This document shows, one piece after another, positions 5,466-5,485 of a stretch of DNA of 5,485 nucleotides. Under the pieces are notes generated by a model. That model ran no database searches and was not told the DNA's origin. It saw nothing but the letters and a program-made list of their open reading frames with translations. The stretch covers positions 1 through 5,485 of the forward strand of contig JAJYWG010000154.1 in assembly GCA_021791615.1 (NCBI GenBank). The letters run 5' to 3'. Position numbers and translations under genes: made by a program. Position 1 is the first letter of the stretch, and every line of letters starts with the position of its first letter. The DNA comes from Actinomycetes bacterium (GTDB lineage: Bacteria; Actinomycetota; Acidimicrobiia; Acidimicrobiales; RAAP-2).

Positions 5466-5485
5466 CATCACCAAGCAGGGCAGCC
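5466..5485. other. Right flank of the IS, unidentified
   Basis: Only 20 bases remain. They might continue the interrupted reductase gene, since CAT could supply the expected His of the YLHD motif, but the stretch is too short to decide and shows no match to the left flank as a target duplication. Confidence 0.2.

Noticed and set aside
5136..5480. Shared CCAAGCAG at the right end of the inner element and in the right flank of the IS
   Set aside because: A match of about 9 bases without symmetry or position relative to any end; compatible with chance.

Overview
The window is about 5.5 kb of GC-rich DNA (codons overwhelmingly G- or C-ending), and every gene on it reads left to right. The protein families point to a high-GC actinobacterium, but no species-level marker is present. 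The stretch is a set of nested insertions, a 'transposon in a transposon in a gene', rather than an ordinary chromosomal operon.

Outer layer: bases 1-327 hold an internal fragment of an aldo/keto reductase gene, read in the frame beginning at base 2. It is cut just after its Val-Tyr-Leu motif by an IS3-family insertion sequence. The IS runs from 328 to 5465 and is delimited by 28-bp inverted repeats (24 of 28 positions match). It resembles the IS6110 group: orfA (helix-turn-helix plus leucine zipper) is intact, while the DDE transposase gene orfB is broken twice, by an in-frame TAG at 807-809 and by a large insertion. Only 20 bases lie beyond the IS, too few to identify.

Inner layer: a Tn554-type element of about 3.8 kb (about 1399-5195) lies inside orfB, between the second catalytic Asp and the catalytic Glu. 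Removing exactly 1399-5195 (3797 bp) restores the orfB frame, gives the canonical D-35-E spacing, and leaves a 1341-bp IS, a normal size for the family. The inner element ends in imperfect 12-bp inverted repeats (ATTtACCGGCTA / ATTaACCGGCTA) and encodes tnpA, tnpB and tnpC: two tyrosine recombinases with full catalytic residue sets and a small helix-turn-helix/coiled-coil protein. A fourth gene follows, for a small acidic protein resembling the CcbP-like calcium-binding family.

How the parts work together: the four inner genes are packed as one transcription unit, with a 35-bp tnpA/tnpB overlap, a stop/start overlap at tnpB/tnpC and a 12-bp gap before the fourth gene. TnpA and TnpB would cut and join the element ends, TnpC would assist, and the fourth protein looks like cargo of unknown benefit. 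The IS can no longer make its own transposase but keeps both ends, so an active relative could in principle move the whole composite. The main points of interest are the precise landing site in a conserved transposase active-site motif and the CcbP-like passenger.
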